From contig JAKMFG010000051.1 in the NCBI GenBank assembly GCA_022425565.1, forward strand, positions 1-7,050: a stretch of DNA of 7,050 nucleotides. Direction: 5' to 3'. How positions within the stretch are numbered: the first letter of the stretch is position 1; every line of letters begins with the position of its first letter. Below the pieces are notes generated by a model. That model searched no databases. It worked only from the letters and a program-made list of their open reading frames with translations, and was not told the origin of the DNA. The position numbers and the translations under genes are program-made. The DNA comes from Alphaproteobacteria bacterium (GTDB lineage Bacteria; Pseudomonadota; Alphaproteobacteria; Puniceispirillales; Puniceispirillaceae). Below are positions 7,031 to 7,050 of this stretch, piece by piece.

Positions 7031-7050
7031 TTTTGCGCCGCGATCTGTCG

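Larger units (their letters stand above)
6866..7050 (-). promoter_or_regulatory. gpgP-gpgS upstream regulatory region
   Basis: Non-coding stretch to the right edge, noticeably richer in A and T around 6930-6975 than the genes. On the - strand, TTTGCA (within 6969-6974) and TAAACA, 17 bases downstream of it near 6943, are the best but poor -35/-10 pair I see. If used, the promoter would overlap the palindromic operator candidate. No credible gene is seen here; short open frames lack start signals. Confidence 0.45.

Overview
This window is a compact glucosylglycerate (GG) locus, most likely from a marine or salt-exposed alphaproteobacterium. The lineage is inferred from moderately high GC, codon style and the gene families; nothing in the window fixes the genus. 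GG (2-O-alpha-D-glucosyl-D-glycerate) is a charged compatible solute, known in other bacteria to accumulate under salt stress combined with nitrogen limitation. All six genes fit either taking up and hydrolysing this solute or making it.

Positions 1-4772 on the + strand hold a tightly packed operon that enters from the left edge. It encodes two inner-membrane permeases of the MalF/MalG (carbohydrate uptake transporter-1, CUT1) type, a cytosolic GH63-type glucosylglycerate/mannosylglycerate hydrolase, and a MalK/UgpC-type ATPase. No substrate-binding protein is seen, so it must lie elsewhere, most likely upstream of the window. The hydrolase lies between the permease and ATPase genes and has no signal peptide. 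This implies that the intact solute is imported and then split in the cytosol to glucose and glycerate.

Positions 4796-6865 on the - strand hold a two-gene operon reading toward the first. A GTG-started HAD-IIB phosphatase (gpgP/mpgP family) is followed with no gap by a GT81-type glucosyl-3-phosphoglycerate synthase (gpgS). Together they form the two-step route NDP-glucose + 3-phosphoglycerate -> glucosyl-3-phosphoglycerate -> GG. The two operons converge on a 23-nt spacer. Upstream of gpgP, the 185 nt to the right edge form an AT-richer regulatory region. It contains a perfect 13-bp palindrome whose right nine bases repeat 22 bp away, and a perfect TTGACA hexamer pointing out of the window.

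The most unusual features are in the permeases. The MalF-like subunit carries an extra periplasmic domain of about 110 residues, resembling DUF11/Ig-like repeats, between its first two core membrane helices. This is the same topological place as the P2 loop of MalF, but the sequence looks unrelated. The MalG-like subunit carries an added N-terminal segment of about 135 residues with about four predicted membrane helices. These point to a divergent import complex, apparently dedicated to GG or a close relative.
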